43,407 nucleotides of DNA from Synergistaceae bacterium (GTDB taxonomy: Bacteria > Synergistota > Synergistia > Synergistales > Thermovirgaceae), in NCBI GenBank assembly GCA_012729145.1, contig JAAYDT010000018.1, positions 1-43,407 on the forward strand, in the 5' to 3' direction. Made by a program: the position numbers and the translations under genes. The first letter of the stretch is position 1, and each line of letters starts with the position of its first letter. Of the stretch, positions 15,164 through 22,407 are shown one piece after another. The notes below the pieces were generated by a model that did not search any database, had not been told where the DNA came from, and saw only the letters and a program-made list of their open reading frames with translations.

Positions 15164-16316
15164 AAGCCAGTTCTTGAGATGTGGTGTCCTTTTTGACGGG
15201 AACAATGTTTTAAAGGACACCACTATCGAGATCTCGGAGGGGAAAATAGCGTCCATAGGCAAAGAACCCCTGGATAAAAAAGGTGTCTGGGATCTGAGCG
15301 ACCAGACGATCATTCCCGGGATCATAGATTGCCACGACCATCTCGGTTTGGACCCAGGAGATGAAAGAGAACAATCTCTTGCACCCACTCCCTGGATAAG
15401 TCTTGTCGGTTCTGCCAATGCACGGAAGATCCTTGGGGCCGGGATCACGACCCTCAGGGATGTTGGCGAGAAAGACTTTATCGATGTCTACTGGAAGAAA
15501 GCAATAACCGAAGGGTTAATAAAGGGCCCGAATATGCTGATCTCGGGACAACCGGTAATCAAAACCGGTGGTCATGGGTGGTATCTCGGAAGGGAAGCCG
15601 ATGGGAAAGACGAAATAATCAAGGCGGTAAGGGAACAGGTGAAACAGGGAGTTGATTTTGTAAAGGTAATGGTTGGAGGAGGATTGACCACCCTGGGATC
15701 TGATCCTGCTTTTGCCGAGTTCTCCGAGGAAGAGGTCTTTTCTCTTGTCAAGGAAGCACATCGTTGTGGAAGAAAGGTCATTGCCCACGCGCATGGAGGC
15801 GTTGCCGCTGATATTGCCATTGAAGCGGGTGTTGATTCGATCGAACATGGTGTTTTTTTAAGCCGCGGACAGATGGAAAGCATGCGGGACAAAGGGATCT
15901 TCCTTGTAGTTACTTATGGGATCATCGAACAGATAGTTCAGGGAGAGAACATTCCTGAATTCACTAAGTCCAAGGCAAAAGAATATATCAAGAAATATTT
16001 CGAGGTCATTTCCACCGCACGTGAAGTAGGGACAATGCTGGCGGCAGGCGGTGACGGGCTTCATGGGAGACCTGACAGGGAAATGTTCGCCCTGGTGTCT
16101 TCAGGTTTCTCCAACAGGGATGCCATCAGGATAATGACAAGCGATTCAGCCAAACTCTGCGGGATAGATGCAATTGCCGGGACGATCGAAAAGGGGAAAA
16201 GGGCTGATATCGTTGGCTTGAGGAGCAACCCTCTGGAAAAAATATCAAACATCAGGGATGTCCAGTTTGTTTGCCGAAATGGAGAAATAGTCTATTACAA
16301 AGGATGGTTGGTTTGA
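15150..16316 (+). CDS. Amidohydrolase-superfamily enzyme (imidazolonepropionase/prolidase-like)
   Basis: A 388-residue metal-dependent hydrolase. The TIM-barrel metal ligands show as H62 and H64 in IIDCHDHLG, a likely carboxylated lysine in GVDFVKVMVGG, histidines in IAHAHGG and SIEHGV, and the catalytic aspartate in LAAGGDGLHG; an HutI-like beta-sandwich forms both ends (LFDGNNVLKDTTIEI and GTIEKGKRADIVGL). Such enzymes open cyclic amides or cut C-terminal amides and dipeptides. It overlaps the symporter by 14 bases and abuts the creatininase-family gene, so the three are one operon. ATG 15150 is preceded by GGGGAGAG; the TTG at 15138 is rejected. Substrate unknown. Confidence 0.88.
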   Translation: MASIESQFLRCGVLFDGNNVLKDTTIEISEGKIASIGKEPLDKKGVWDLSDQTIIPGIIDCHDHLGLDPGDEREQSLAPTPWISLVGSANARKILGAGITTLRDVGEKDFIDVYWKKAITEGLIKGPNMLISGQPVIKTGGHGWYLGREADGKDEIIKAVREQVKQGVDFVKVMVGGGLTTLGSDPAFAEFSEEEVFSLVKEAHRCGRKVIAHAHGGVAADIAIEAGVDSIEHGVFLSRGQMESMRDKGIFLVVTYGIIEQIVQGENIPEFTKSKAKEYIKKYFEVISTAREVGTMLAAGGDGLHGRPDREMFALVSSGFSNRDAIRIMTSDSAKLCGIDAIAGTIEKGKRADIVGLRSNPLEKISNIRDVQFVCRNGEIVYYKGWLV

Positions 16317-17078
16317 ATGAAAAGAGAAGTTAACTTCAGCAGGATGAGTTGGTTCGATGTTCAAAACGCCATGAAGGATGGCTGTGATACTGTGATGATC
16401 CCTGTGGGATCGGTGGAACAGCACGGCCCCCATCTGCCATTGACGACGGATTCCATGGTTGTTGATTGGATCGCGAACAAAGCAGCTGAGCAGATGGATG
16501 GAGTTCTTGTCGCTCCGATAGTGTACTACGGGGTCAGTTATAACCACATTGATTTCCCCGGTACTGGTTCGGTTCAGATAGATACCTTGAAGAGGTATTT
16601 GATCGACGTTTGTATTTCCCTTTTGGGGCATGGTTTTGAGAAGCTTATCATTCTTAACGGTCACGGGGGGAATAATGCGACCGTCGCAGCGGCGGCCCAT
16701 GACATCCGCCTTCAGACAAAGAAGTTTGTTGGTGTTATTACCTGGCCCTCATTGGTACTTGAAGCCGAGAAGACCCTGGAAAGCGAGATAGTGTGGCATG
16801 CTGATGAGGGGGAGACGTCGACAGTTCTCTGGATCGCCCCGGAACTGGTAAAGATGGAGAGGGCTTTAAACGTTACCCCGAAACCTATACCCCATTATGT
16901 CTTTACCCACGAGGCGCTTTTCAGCAATCCCGTTGATCAGGGATTGCCCCCGACGAAAGTTCTTTCCGAATCGGGTATCGTGGGAGACGCAAAACTTGCG
17001 ACTCCGGAAAAGGGCAAATTAATCCTTGAAGAGGCTGCAAAGAACCTTGCGAAAGTGATCACCGAACTGAGGAACTGA
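16317..17078 (+). CDS. Creatininase-family amidase
   Basis: A 253-residue member of the creatininase/FAPy-deformylase/mycofactocin MftE family. Metal ligands appear as E34 and H36 in GSVEQHGPHLPL, D45 in TTDSM, NGHGGNN near residues 114-120, and HADEGETST near 161-169. The family cleaves cyclic or linear amides such as creatinine. It begins at the base after the previous stop (TGAATG) and so is translationally coupled. With a sodium symporter and an amidohydrolase it suggests uptake and two-step breakdown of a cyclic amide or guanidino compound, but creatine itself is not proven: no creatinase or sarcosine genes are seen. Confidence 0.9.
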   Translation: MKREVNFSRMSWFDVQNAMKDGCDTVMIPVGSVEQHGPHLPLTTDSMVVDWIANKAAEQMDGVLVAPIVYYGVSYNHIDFPGTGSVQIDTLKRYLIDVCISLLGHGFEKLIILNGHGGNNATVAAAAHDIRLQTKKFVGVITWPSLVLEAEKTLESEIVWHADEGETSTVLWIAPELVKMERALNVTPKPIPHYVFTHEALFSNPVDQGLPPTKVLSESGIVGDAKLATPEKGKLILEEAAKNLAKVITELRN

Positions 17079-17089
17079 AGGTCCTCCCA

Positions 17090-17131
17090 TCAGCAGGGGA
17101 GACGGTCCAGGGCGATCGTCTCCCCTGCTGA
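17090..17131. terminator. Long hairpin between convergent genes
   Basis: A perfect 15-bp stem TCAGCAGGGGAGACG/CGTCTCCCCTGCTGA with a 12-base loop lies 11 bases after the creatininase stop. The following bases (AACCTTTCC) are only weakly T-rich. It probably ends transcription in both directions between the creatininase gene and the DUF3870 gene. Confidence 0.6.
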
Positions 17132-17149
17132 AACCTTTCCTTGGGGAAT

Positions 17150-17509
17150 TTAGTATCCCGAGTCTTGAGGGCGGACATTGCTCTTCCTGGTCTGGAGGTA
17201 ATTCTGGAAATTCTTTTCTGCGTCTATCATCGCTGCGATGATCGTCTTTTTCCCTTTTGCGAAATATCTGTTCTCGATCTCCTTGATAGCTTCAGCGATA
17301 CCTCCCTCATTCATCCTTTTCCCAACCAGGGTCGACTTGAAAAAAGAGCAGCCCAATTCTGAGACAAAGGTCGAGGCTACATCGACGATCTCCCAGTTTT
17401 CGGGATCAACTTCCAGACCTATTCCGAAGTAACCGAACATCTGGTGTCCGCTGGTATCGTCAGGGTATTTCGCATAACCTCCGAAATAGAAGAGTTTTCC
17501 TCCTTCCAT
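17150..17509 (-). CDS. DUF3870 domain protein
   Basis: A 119-residue soluble protein. Its sequence FYFGGYAKYPDDTSG at residues 7-21, a central VDPENWEIVDVASTFVSELG near 35-54, and AIKEIENRYFAKGKKTIIAAMIDAEKNF toward the C-terminus match the DUF3870 family as I recall it. That family has no known biochemical function. A clear GGAGGGAGC site precedes the ATG. It is convergent with the symporter/amidase operon and shares its more A+T-rich composition, so it may belong to the same acquired block. Family identification is by pattern, not by search. Confidence 0.72.
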   Translation of the reverse strand: MEGGKLFYFGGYAKYPDDTSGHQMFGYFGIGLEVDPENWEIVDVASTFVSELGCSFFKSTLVGKRMNEGGIAEAIKEIENRYFAKGKKTIIAAMIDAEKNFQNYLQTRKSNVRPQDSGY

Positions 17510-17668
17510 GAAACTGCTCCCTCCTCGAAATGAATTAGATAAGGGGAAGAATTATGTTCCCCCTTCCTGATCGATCTCCATCTCTATCGTGCAAGAAGGA
17601 TCTGGTCTGAGCGTGTTGTCGGTACCTAGCTTTCTCGAGAGAAGAGTGATTCTGGCCCTTCATTTTGG

Positions 17669-18670
17669 CTAGGTTTTATTGAATGCGTCCAATAGCGCTT
17701 GCCTGTATGGGAACAGGCCGAAGACGCCGCCGGTGTGGATGAAGAGGACCTTTTCGTCCTTGTCGATGCCGCCATTCTCTATCTCTTTCATCAAACCGAA
17801 GAGAGCCTTGCCGGTATATGTGGGGTCCAGGAGTACGGCCTCCAGGGATGCGGCATCGCTGATGAAGTTGATCAGTTCCGGAGAGGCCTTCCCGTAACCC
17901 TCCCCGATGTAACTGTCGATGACCTCGAACCTTCCCCTGGGATCGGGCAGTTCGGGGATGTACTTCTCCCTGAGCCCGGAAAAGACCTCGTCGACCTTCT
18001 CGTCGAACCACTGTGACGGGAAGGCAACGCTGATGGCCGTCACTCGACAGTTGAGACCGTGTACAAGGCAGCCGGCGACAATGCCCGATAGGGTTCCGCC
18101 TGAGCCGCATGCGAAAACTATTCGGTCAGGAATTATCCCCACCTTCTCGACCTGGTCTGCGATCTCTCCGATGGCGTCGATGTACCCCAGCGACCCCAGG
18201 GCGTCTGAAGCGCCAAGAGGGATGACGTAGGGCCGGTGCCCTTCGGTGCGGTAGGCATCGGCTATCTCTTCCATGCTCTTTGCCTGGTCCCTCAGGTCGG
18301 GGAGGGAGACGAAGGTGGTCCTTGCGCCGAAGAGGAGATCCAGAAAGAGGTTGCCCTCCGGAAGAGCCTCCGGGGTACCGTTCAGGACCAGGTGACACCC
18401 CATTCCCAGCTTGGCCGCCACGGCAGCTGTCGCCCTGGCGTGATTCGACTGGGGGCCTCCGCAGGTGATGAGGATGTCCGACCCCCTGGCTACGGCATCG
18501 GCAGCGCAGTACTCGAGTTTTCTTACCTTGTTTCCTGAAAGGGCCATGCCCGTAAGGTCGTCCCTTTTCAGGACCACATTGTCGCTCCCCAGGAGGACAG
18601 AGAGTCTGCCTGACGGCTGGATCGGTGTCGGAAGGATCGCCAGTTCAAGTTTCCGGGCAAATCTTTTCAA
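17669..18670 (-). CDS. D-cysteine desulfhydrase / ACC-deaminase-family PLP enzyme
   Basis: A 333-residue fold-type II PLP enzyme. Motifs: LPTPIQPSGRLS, LKRDDLTGMALSGNKVRKLEY with the PLP lysine in SGNKVRKLE, CGGPQSNHARATAAVAAKLG, ACGSGGTLSG (phosphate loop) and DPTYTGKALFG. The family removes H2S and ammonia from D-cysteine or opens 1-aminocyclopropane carboxylate; D-cysteine desulfhydrase is more likely in an anaerobe. The start is a TTG with AAGGAGG and GGAGACA upstream; no better ATG exists. It faces away from the ortAB operon, and the two -35/-10 regions overlap in the 18.67-18.84 kb gap. Nearby D-alanine chemistry hints at shared D-amino acid metabolism, as inference. Confidence 0.85.
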   Translation of the reverse strand: MKRFARKLELAILPTPIQPSGRLSVLLGSDNVVLKRDDLTGMALSGNKVRKLEYCAADAVARGSDILITCGGPQSNHARATAAVAAKLGMGCHLVLNGTPEALPEGNLFLDLLFGARTTFVSLPDLRDQAKSMEEIADAYRTEGHRPYVIPLGASDALGSLGYIDAIGEIADQVEKVGIIPDRIVFACGSGGTLSGIVAGCLVHGLNCRVTAISVAFPSQWFDEKVDEVFSGLREKYIPELPDPRGRFEVIDSYIGEGYGKASPELINFISDAASLEAVLLDPTYTGKALFGLMKEIENGGIDKDEKVLFIHTGGVFGLFPYRQALLDAFNKT

Positions 18671-18726
18671 TGTCTCCTTGACCTCCTTTGTGTCTGTACC
18701 TCTTGTTTGTGAACAGCATATCTATT

Positions 18727-18755
18727 TTGACACAACAAAGTAAATAATGCATATT
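18727..18755 (+). promoter_or_regulatory. Probable promoter of the ort operon
   Basis: TTGACA (18727-18732) is followed at 17 bases by CATATT (18750-18755), with TATTAA as an alternative -10 two bases later. The predicted start lies only a few bases before a terminator-like hairpin (18765-18800). On the minus strand TATGCT near 18719 may serve the divergent desulfhydrase gene. Confidence 0.45.
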
Positions 18756-18764
18756 AAGTAAATT

Positions 18765-18800
18765 CGCAGACCCTGTTTCCCAGGCCCTGCGCGGTTTTTT
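18765..18800 (+). terminator. Terminator-like hairpin in the ort leader
   Basis: CGCAG/CTGCG and CCTG/CAGG arms form a two-part stem with a small internal mismatch, followed by CGGTTTTTT. It lies between the promoter at 18727 and ortA at 18844, so it may control readthrough. It could alternatively stop antisense or upstream transcription. Confidence 0.6.
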
Positions 18801-18843
18801 GGTATCAGGCAGATACACTTAAACAACGGGAGAGTGGCAACTA

Positions 18844-19164
18844 TTGAAGGCAAAAAAGGGAGATTGGGTCCAGGTCTACAGGGTTGTTCTCGAAGCGGGA
18901 GAAAGGGCACCCCAGGTGCCGGAGGATACGGCGAAGGTGCCGCTGGAGATGAAGGTAAAGGGAAGCCTGCTGGAGGATTCGGCGGTCCCTGGGGACGAAG
19001 TGACCGTGGAGACGGCCGCAGGAAGAACGATAACAGGGAAGCTTGTAGCCGTGGAGCCACCCTACGATGTCAGCTTCGGGCCTCCACCGCCGGAGCTGAG
19101 GACCGTGGGCCGTGAGCTCAGGAAGATCCTTGCCGGAGGAGGGTGCCGTCATGAGCAGGGCTGA
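18844..19164 (+). CDS. ortA: 2-amino-4-ketopentanoate thiolase, alpha subunit
   Basis: A 106-residue small subunit. The pattern KKGDWVQVYRVVLEAGERAPQVPEDT near residues 4-29, then VPLEMKVKGSLLEDSAVPGDEVTVET, and FGPPPPELRTVGRELRKIL is typical of OrtA. With OrtB it splits 2-amino-4-oxopentanoate with CoA to acetyl-CoA and D-alanine, the last step of the oxidative ornithine pathway of clostridia. The start is TTG, 9 bases after GGGAGAG. Its end overlaps ortB by 14 bases. The other pathway genes (ornithine aminomutase, 2,4-diaminopentanoate dehydrogenase) are not in this window; they may be elsewhere or the thiolase may act in another route. Confidence 0.9.
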   Translation: MKAKKGDWVQVYRVVLEAGERAPQVPEDTAKVPLEMKVKGSLLEDSAVPGDEVTVETAAGRTITGKLVAVEPPYDVSFGPPPPELRTVGRELRKILAGGGCRHEQG

Positions 19165-20593
19165 TGACTACTCCTCGGTGATGGCCCGAAGGACCGAGAT
19201 CATGAGGTGCTCTGTCGGCATCGACTACGGCTCCTTCTCAACCGGCAAGCTTGCCTTTGACTATGAGCGAATGATGGCGGAGACGGGGTATCCGCTGGAT
19301 GAGGTCAAAAGGATCCAGAGGGAGTCAAACGTAGGTGAAACTCCCCTCATTGAGCTCAAGAACCTCACCGCGCTTGTCAGGAAGATATCGGAGCCGGGAC
19401 GGGGGGCCAGGATCTTCGTAAAGGACGAGGCCAACAACCCCGCCAGGTCTTTCAAGGACAGAAGGGCCTCCCTTTCAGTTCATAACGCCCTCATGAAAGG
19501 CTACCCTGGTGTCGTGGCCGCCACCAGCGGCAACTACGGGGCAGCCGTGGCCAGCCAGGCCGCCAGGAAGAACCTCTCCAGCATAATCGTCCAGGAAGTG
19601 TTCGACAGCAGGGGCTTCGAACAGCCCGAGATAGCCGAGAAGGGACGGGCCTGCGAGGCCTACGGCTCCGAGGTGCTCCAGCTTTCTGTGGGGCCCGAGC
19701 TCTTTTACGTCTTTCTCCTCGTTCTTGAGGAGACAGGGTTTTTCAACGCATCCCTTTATACACCCTTCTCAATAGCCGGCATCGAGACCCTTGGCACCGA
19801 GATAGTAGAGCAGACCAGGGAACTGACGGGACGGGACCCCGACGCGATCATAAGCACTCACGCCGGGGGAGGCATCACTACCGGGACGGCCAGGGGAGTT
19901 CTGAAGGCTGGAAGCCCTGGGACAAGGATCATAGGGGCAAGCGTCAACCTTCAGGGTCTCCACATGGCATCAGACAGGGATTTCAACCGTAAGTCCTTCA
20001 CAACAGGGCATACGGGGTTCGGTTTCCCCTTTGCAGTCTGGCCCGATCGCTCGGATGTCCCCCGGAACGCCGCAAGAGTGCTGCGCTACCTGGACCGGTA
20101 CGTAACTGTAAGTCAGGGGTCGGTCTTCTACATCACCGAAGCTCTGGCCCAGCTGGAAGGTCTGGAGAGAGGGCCCGCAGGGAACACCTCCCTTACCGCG
20201 GCATTCTCTCTGGCCCGCACTATGGGCGAGGACGAGGTGGTGGTCGTCAACGAGACGGAGTACACCGGCGCCGGGAAACACCCCTACGCCCAGATAGCCT
20301 TCGCCAGGAAGATGGGAGTAGAGGTTTTCAGGGGAGATCCTTCAACGGAGAAGCCCGGAGAGAACATCGTGATCCCGATGAAGCCCGGGCAGGTAGCTGC
20401 CAGCGAGGTAGACCTGGACAGGCTCCGGGAGTCCTACGTGAAGAACGCCTGCAAGATTCTCGGTGAGGAGAGAGAGATCACTCCCGCCGATCTGGATTTC
20501 ATCTGCGACGACGCCAGGCTTGACAGGGGAAGGGCACTGGAGCTCCTCACGGAGAACGGGGTCGGTCTTTCATTAGGAAGAAAGGAAGGATGA
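19151..20593 (+). CDS. ortB: 2-amino-4-ketopentanoate thiolase, beta subunit (PLP enzyme)
   Basis: A 480-residue fold-type II PLP enzyme related to threonine synthase. K102 in NNPARSFKDRRAS should bind PLP; ATSGNYGAAVASQAARKN is the substrate/PLP ring loop, and HAGGGITTGTA the phosphate-binding glycine loop. The N-terminal RCSVGIDYGSFSTGKLAFDYE is characteristic of OrtB. It carries the catalytic centre that cleaves 2-amino-4-oxopentanoate with CoA, giving acetyl-CoA and D-alanine. The start ATG 19151 has GGAGGAGGG upstream; the longer frame is rejected. It is followed 4 bases later by an alanine-racemase-family gene, which would accept the D-alanine product. Confidence 0.93.
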   Translation: MSRADDYSSVMARRTEIMRCSVGIDYGSFSTGKLAFDYERMMAETGYPLDEVKRIQRESNVGETPLIELKNLTALVRKISEPGRGARIFVKDEANNPARSFKDRRASLSVHNALMKGYPGVVAATSGNYGAAVASQAARKNLSSIIVQEVFDSRGFEQPEIAEKGRACEAYGSEVLQLSVGPELFYVFLLVLEETGFFNASLYTPFSIAGIETLGTEIVEQTRELTGRDPDAIISTHAGGGITTGTARGVLKAGSPGTRIIGASVNLQGLHMASDRDFNRKSFTTGHTGFGFPFAVWPDRSDVPRNAARVLRYLDRYVTVSQGSVFYITEALAQLEGLERGPAGNTSLTAAFSLARTMGEDEVVVVNETEYTGAGKHPYAQIAFARKMGVEVFRGDPSTEKPGENIVIPMKPGQVAASEVDLDRLRESYVKNACKILGEEREITPADLDFICDDARLDRGRALELLTENGVGLSLGRKEG

Positions 20594-20597
20594 ACGG

Positions 20598-21740
20598 ATG
20601 GGATGGCGCCCCACGAGAATGGAAGTTAGTCTCGACAACCTGCGATACAACTACAGGCTCATAAAAGAGCACGTCGGAGGCGCCAGGGTGATCGCCGTGG
20701 TGAAGGCCAACGCCTACAACCTGGGGATCATTCAGGCATCCTGGGCCCTCAGGGGGGCGGGAGCGGACTTTTTTGCCGTTGCCACCCCCGACGAGGCCAT
20801 CGAGTTGAGAGAGGGGGGAATAACCAGCCCTGTCCTTGTCCTGGGTACCTCACCCTACTCCGTGGCGGGAGAGTACGTTCGCCTGGGGATCCGTGCGGCC
20901 GTCACGGACCCGATGATGGCCAGGGCGCTCTCGACGGAGGCTGTCAGACAAGGCAGGAAGGCCTTTGTGCACATCAAGATAGACAGCGGTCTGGGACGTA
21001 TCGGTTTCATCCCCGGCCATACCCTGGAAGCCGTGGAAGATATCGTCTCCCTTCCGGGCATTGATGCGGAAGGGGCCTTCACCCACTTTGCCCTTGCCGA
21101 TACGGGAGACATGACGTACACCCGCGAACAGTACCGTCGCTTCCTGGAGGCCCTGGATCAGCTCTCGGCGAAGGGGATAAGGTTCAGGATGCGGCACTGC
21201 TGCAACTCTGCGGCCACTCTGGAGACGCCCGAGATGGCTCTGGACGCCGTAAGGCCTGGGCACATCATTGTGGGCATGTACCCATCGCCCGAAGTCAAAC
21301 GCTCGATAATCGTAAAACCCTGCTTCGAGTTCAAGACAGCCATCGGCCTGATCCGGGAACTGCCCGCCGGGACGGGGGTCAGCTACGGTCTGGACTATGT
21401 TACTGGCCAGCACGAACGCATCGCCCAGCTTCCCCTTGGTTACGCCGACGGTTACTATAGGGAGCTCTGGGACAAGGATGTGGAGGTTCTCGTCGGAGGT
21501 GTCCGGTGTCCAGTGGTAGGGCGTATCTGCATGGACCAGATGATGGTGAATGTAACTTCCGTCCCCCAGGCCTCGGTGGGTGACGAAGTGGTCCTGATAG
21601 GCAGACAGGGGAGTGAGGAGATCACCCTTGACGAAATCGCCGGAAAGATGGGGACCCTGGCCTGCGTCCCGCCCACGCTGATCAGCAAAAGAGTGCCCCG
21701 GGTCTATATTGACCGGAGTTCAGAGGAGCTGAGTCGTTGA
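20598..21740 (+). CDS. alr: Alanine racemase family protein
   Basis: A 380-residue fold-type III PLP racemase. The PLP lysine is K36 in VIAVVKANAYNLG; other features are HIKIDSGLGRIGF, HCCNSAATLE, RPGHIIVGMYPS, GVSYGLDYV with the second catalytic tyrosine, PLGYADGYYR and GRICMDQMMVNVT. Alanine racemases interconvert L- and D-alanine for peptidoglycan. Here it is the third gene of an operon whose thiolase yields D-alanine, so its main job may be catabolic: turning D-alanine into L-alanine for transamination. A broader or different specificity (for example ornithine) cannot be excluded. The usual active-site KANAYGHG reads KANAYNLG, a small departure from the common motif. Confidence 0.88.
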   Translation: MGWRPTRMEVSLDNLRYNYRLIKEHVGGARVIAVVKANAYNLGIIQASWALRGAGADFFAVATPDEAIELREGGITSPVLVLGTSPYSVAGEYVRLGIRAAVTDPMMARALSTEAVRQGRKAFVHIKIDSGLGRIGFIPGHTLEAVEDIVSLPGIDAEGAFTHFALADTGDMTYTREQYRRFLEALDQLSAKGIRFRMRHCCNSAATLETPEMALDAVRPGHIIVGMYPSPEVKRSIIVKPCFEFKTAIGLIRELPAGTGVSYGLDYVTGQHERIAQLPLGYADGYYRELWDKDVEVLVGGVRCPVVGRICMDQMMVNVTSVPQASVGDEVVLIGRQGSEEITLDEIAGKMGTLACVPPTLISKRVPRVYIDRSSEELSR

Positions 21741-21750
21741 ATTTAATTTG

Positions 21751-21759
21751 TGGTATCAT
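21751..21759 (+). promoter_or_regulatory. Extended -10 promoter candidate before the TRAP operon
   Basis: TGGTATCAT (TGn plus a five-of-six -10 box) lies 49 bases before the dctQ start. No convincing -35 box is seen, as expected for an extended -10 promoter. Readthrough from the ort operon is also possible, because no terminator separates them. Confidence 0.35.
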
Positions 21760-21807
21760 TTCATGTGTTTTCTTCTTTAAAGCGTAAGGAAAAGGGAGGT
21801 CGAATGA

Positions 21808-22383
21808 ATGCTCGCTATTGTGAACACGAAGTTCTGGAGGATCCTTGGCATCCTGCAGAAGATCATCATGATCATCTCCTCGATAGCCATCCTTGCCCTG
21901 GTCCTTGTCCAGGTCCTCCTGAGGTATGTCTTCGTCATGCCCCTGATGGGAGTCGAAGAGGTCGCCACCATGGTGGGTTTCTGGCTCTATTTCATGGGGG
22001 CCTCCTGGGGGACCGCAGAGAGGTCCCATATCAAGGCGGACCTTATGCAGGCTGCCATAAAGGATCCCAGGAAACTGATATGGGTGAAGGTCCTGACCTC
22101 TGCGGCCTGTGTGATCCTCTCGGCGATGATGATCTACTGGGGTTGGGGCTACACAGTGTGGGGCTACACGAGGATGCAGCTCTCCCCCACTCTCATGATC
22201 CCCATGATCTACTCCCAGGTGAGCATCTTTATTGGTGCTATCCTGATGTTCTTCTATTTCTGCGTTGAACTTGTCGATTATTTCCTTCAGGCTACGGGCA
22301 AGATCCCTCTCGATACTCCCGACGGATCCTGTCAGCCTGTGGACGCCCCGGCTATCTGCCCTGCCGATCAGGTCGGGGACTAG
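21808..22383 (+). CDS. dctQ: TRAP transporter small permease (DctQ)
   Basis: A 191-residue membrane protein with four hydrophobic helices (about residues 17-40, 55-72, 92-112 and 131-158). LLRYVFVMPLMGVEEVATMVGFWLYFMGASW is the usual DctQ signature. It forms the membrane unit with DctM and accepts solute from the periplasmic DctP, using the sodium or proton gradient. ATG 21808 follows GGGAGG at 8 bases; an overlapping ATG at 21804 is out of frame. An unusually long hydrophilic C-terminal tail of about 30 residues, with three cysteines in a proline-rich context (SCQPVDAPAICPADQ), is noteworthy. Order is Q, M, then P, all on the plus strand. Confidence 0.92.
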   Translation: MLAIVNTKFWRILGILQKIIMIISSIAILALVLVQVLLRYVFVMPLMGVEEVATMVGFWLYFMGASWGTAERSHIKADLMQAAIKDPRKLIWVKVLTSAACVILSAMMIYWGWGYTVWGYTRMQLSPTLMIPMIYSQVSIFIGAILMFFYFCVELVDYFLQATGKIPLDTPDGSCQPVDAPAICPADQVGD

Positions 22384-22407
22384 AAAGAGTTGTAGGAGTG
22401 GTCGAAA

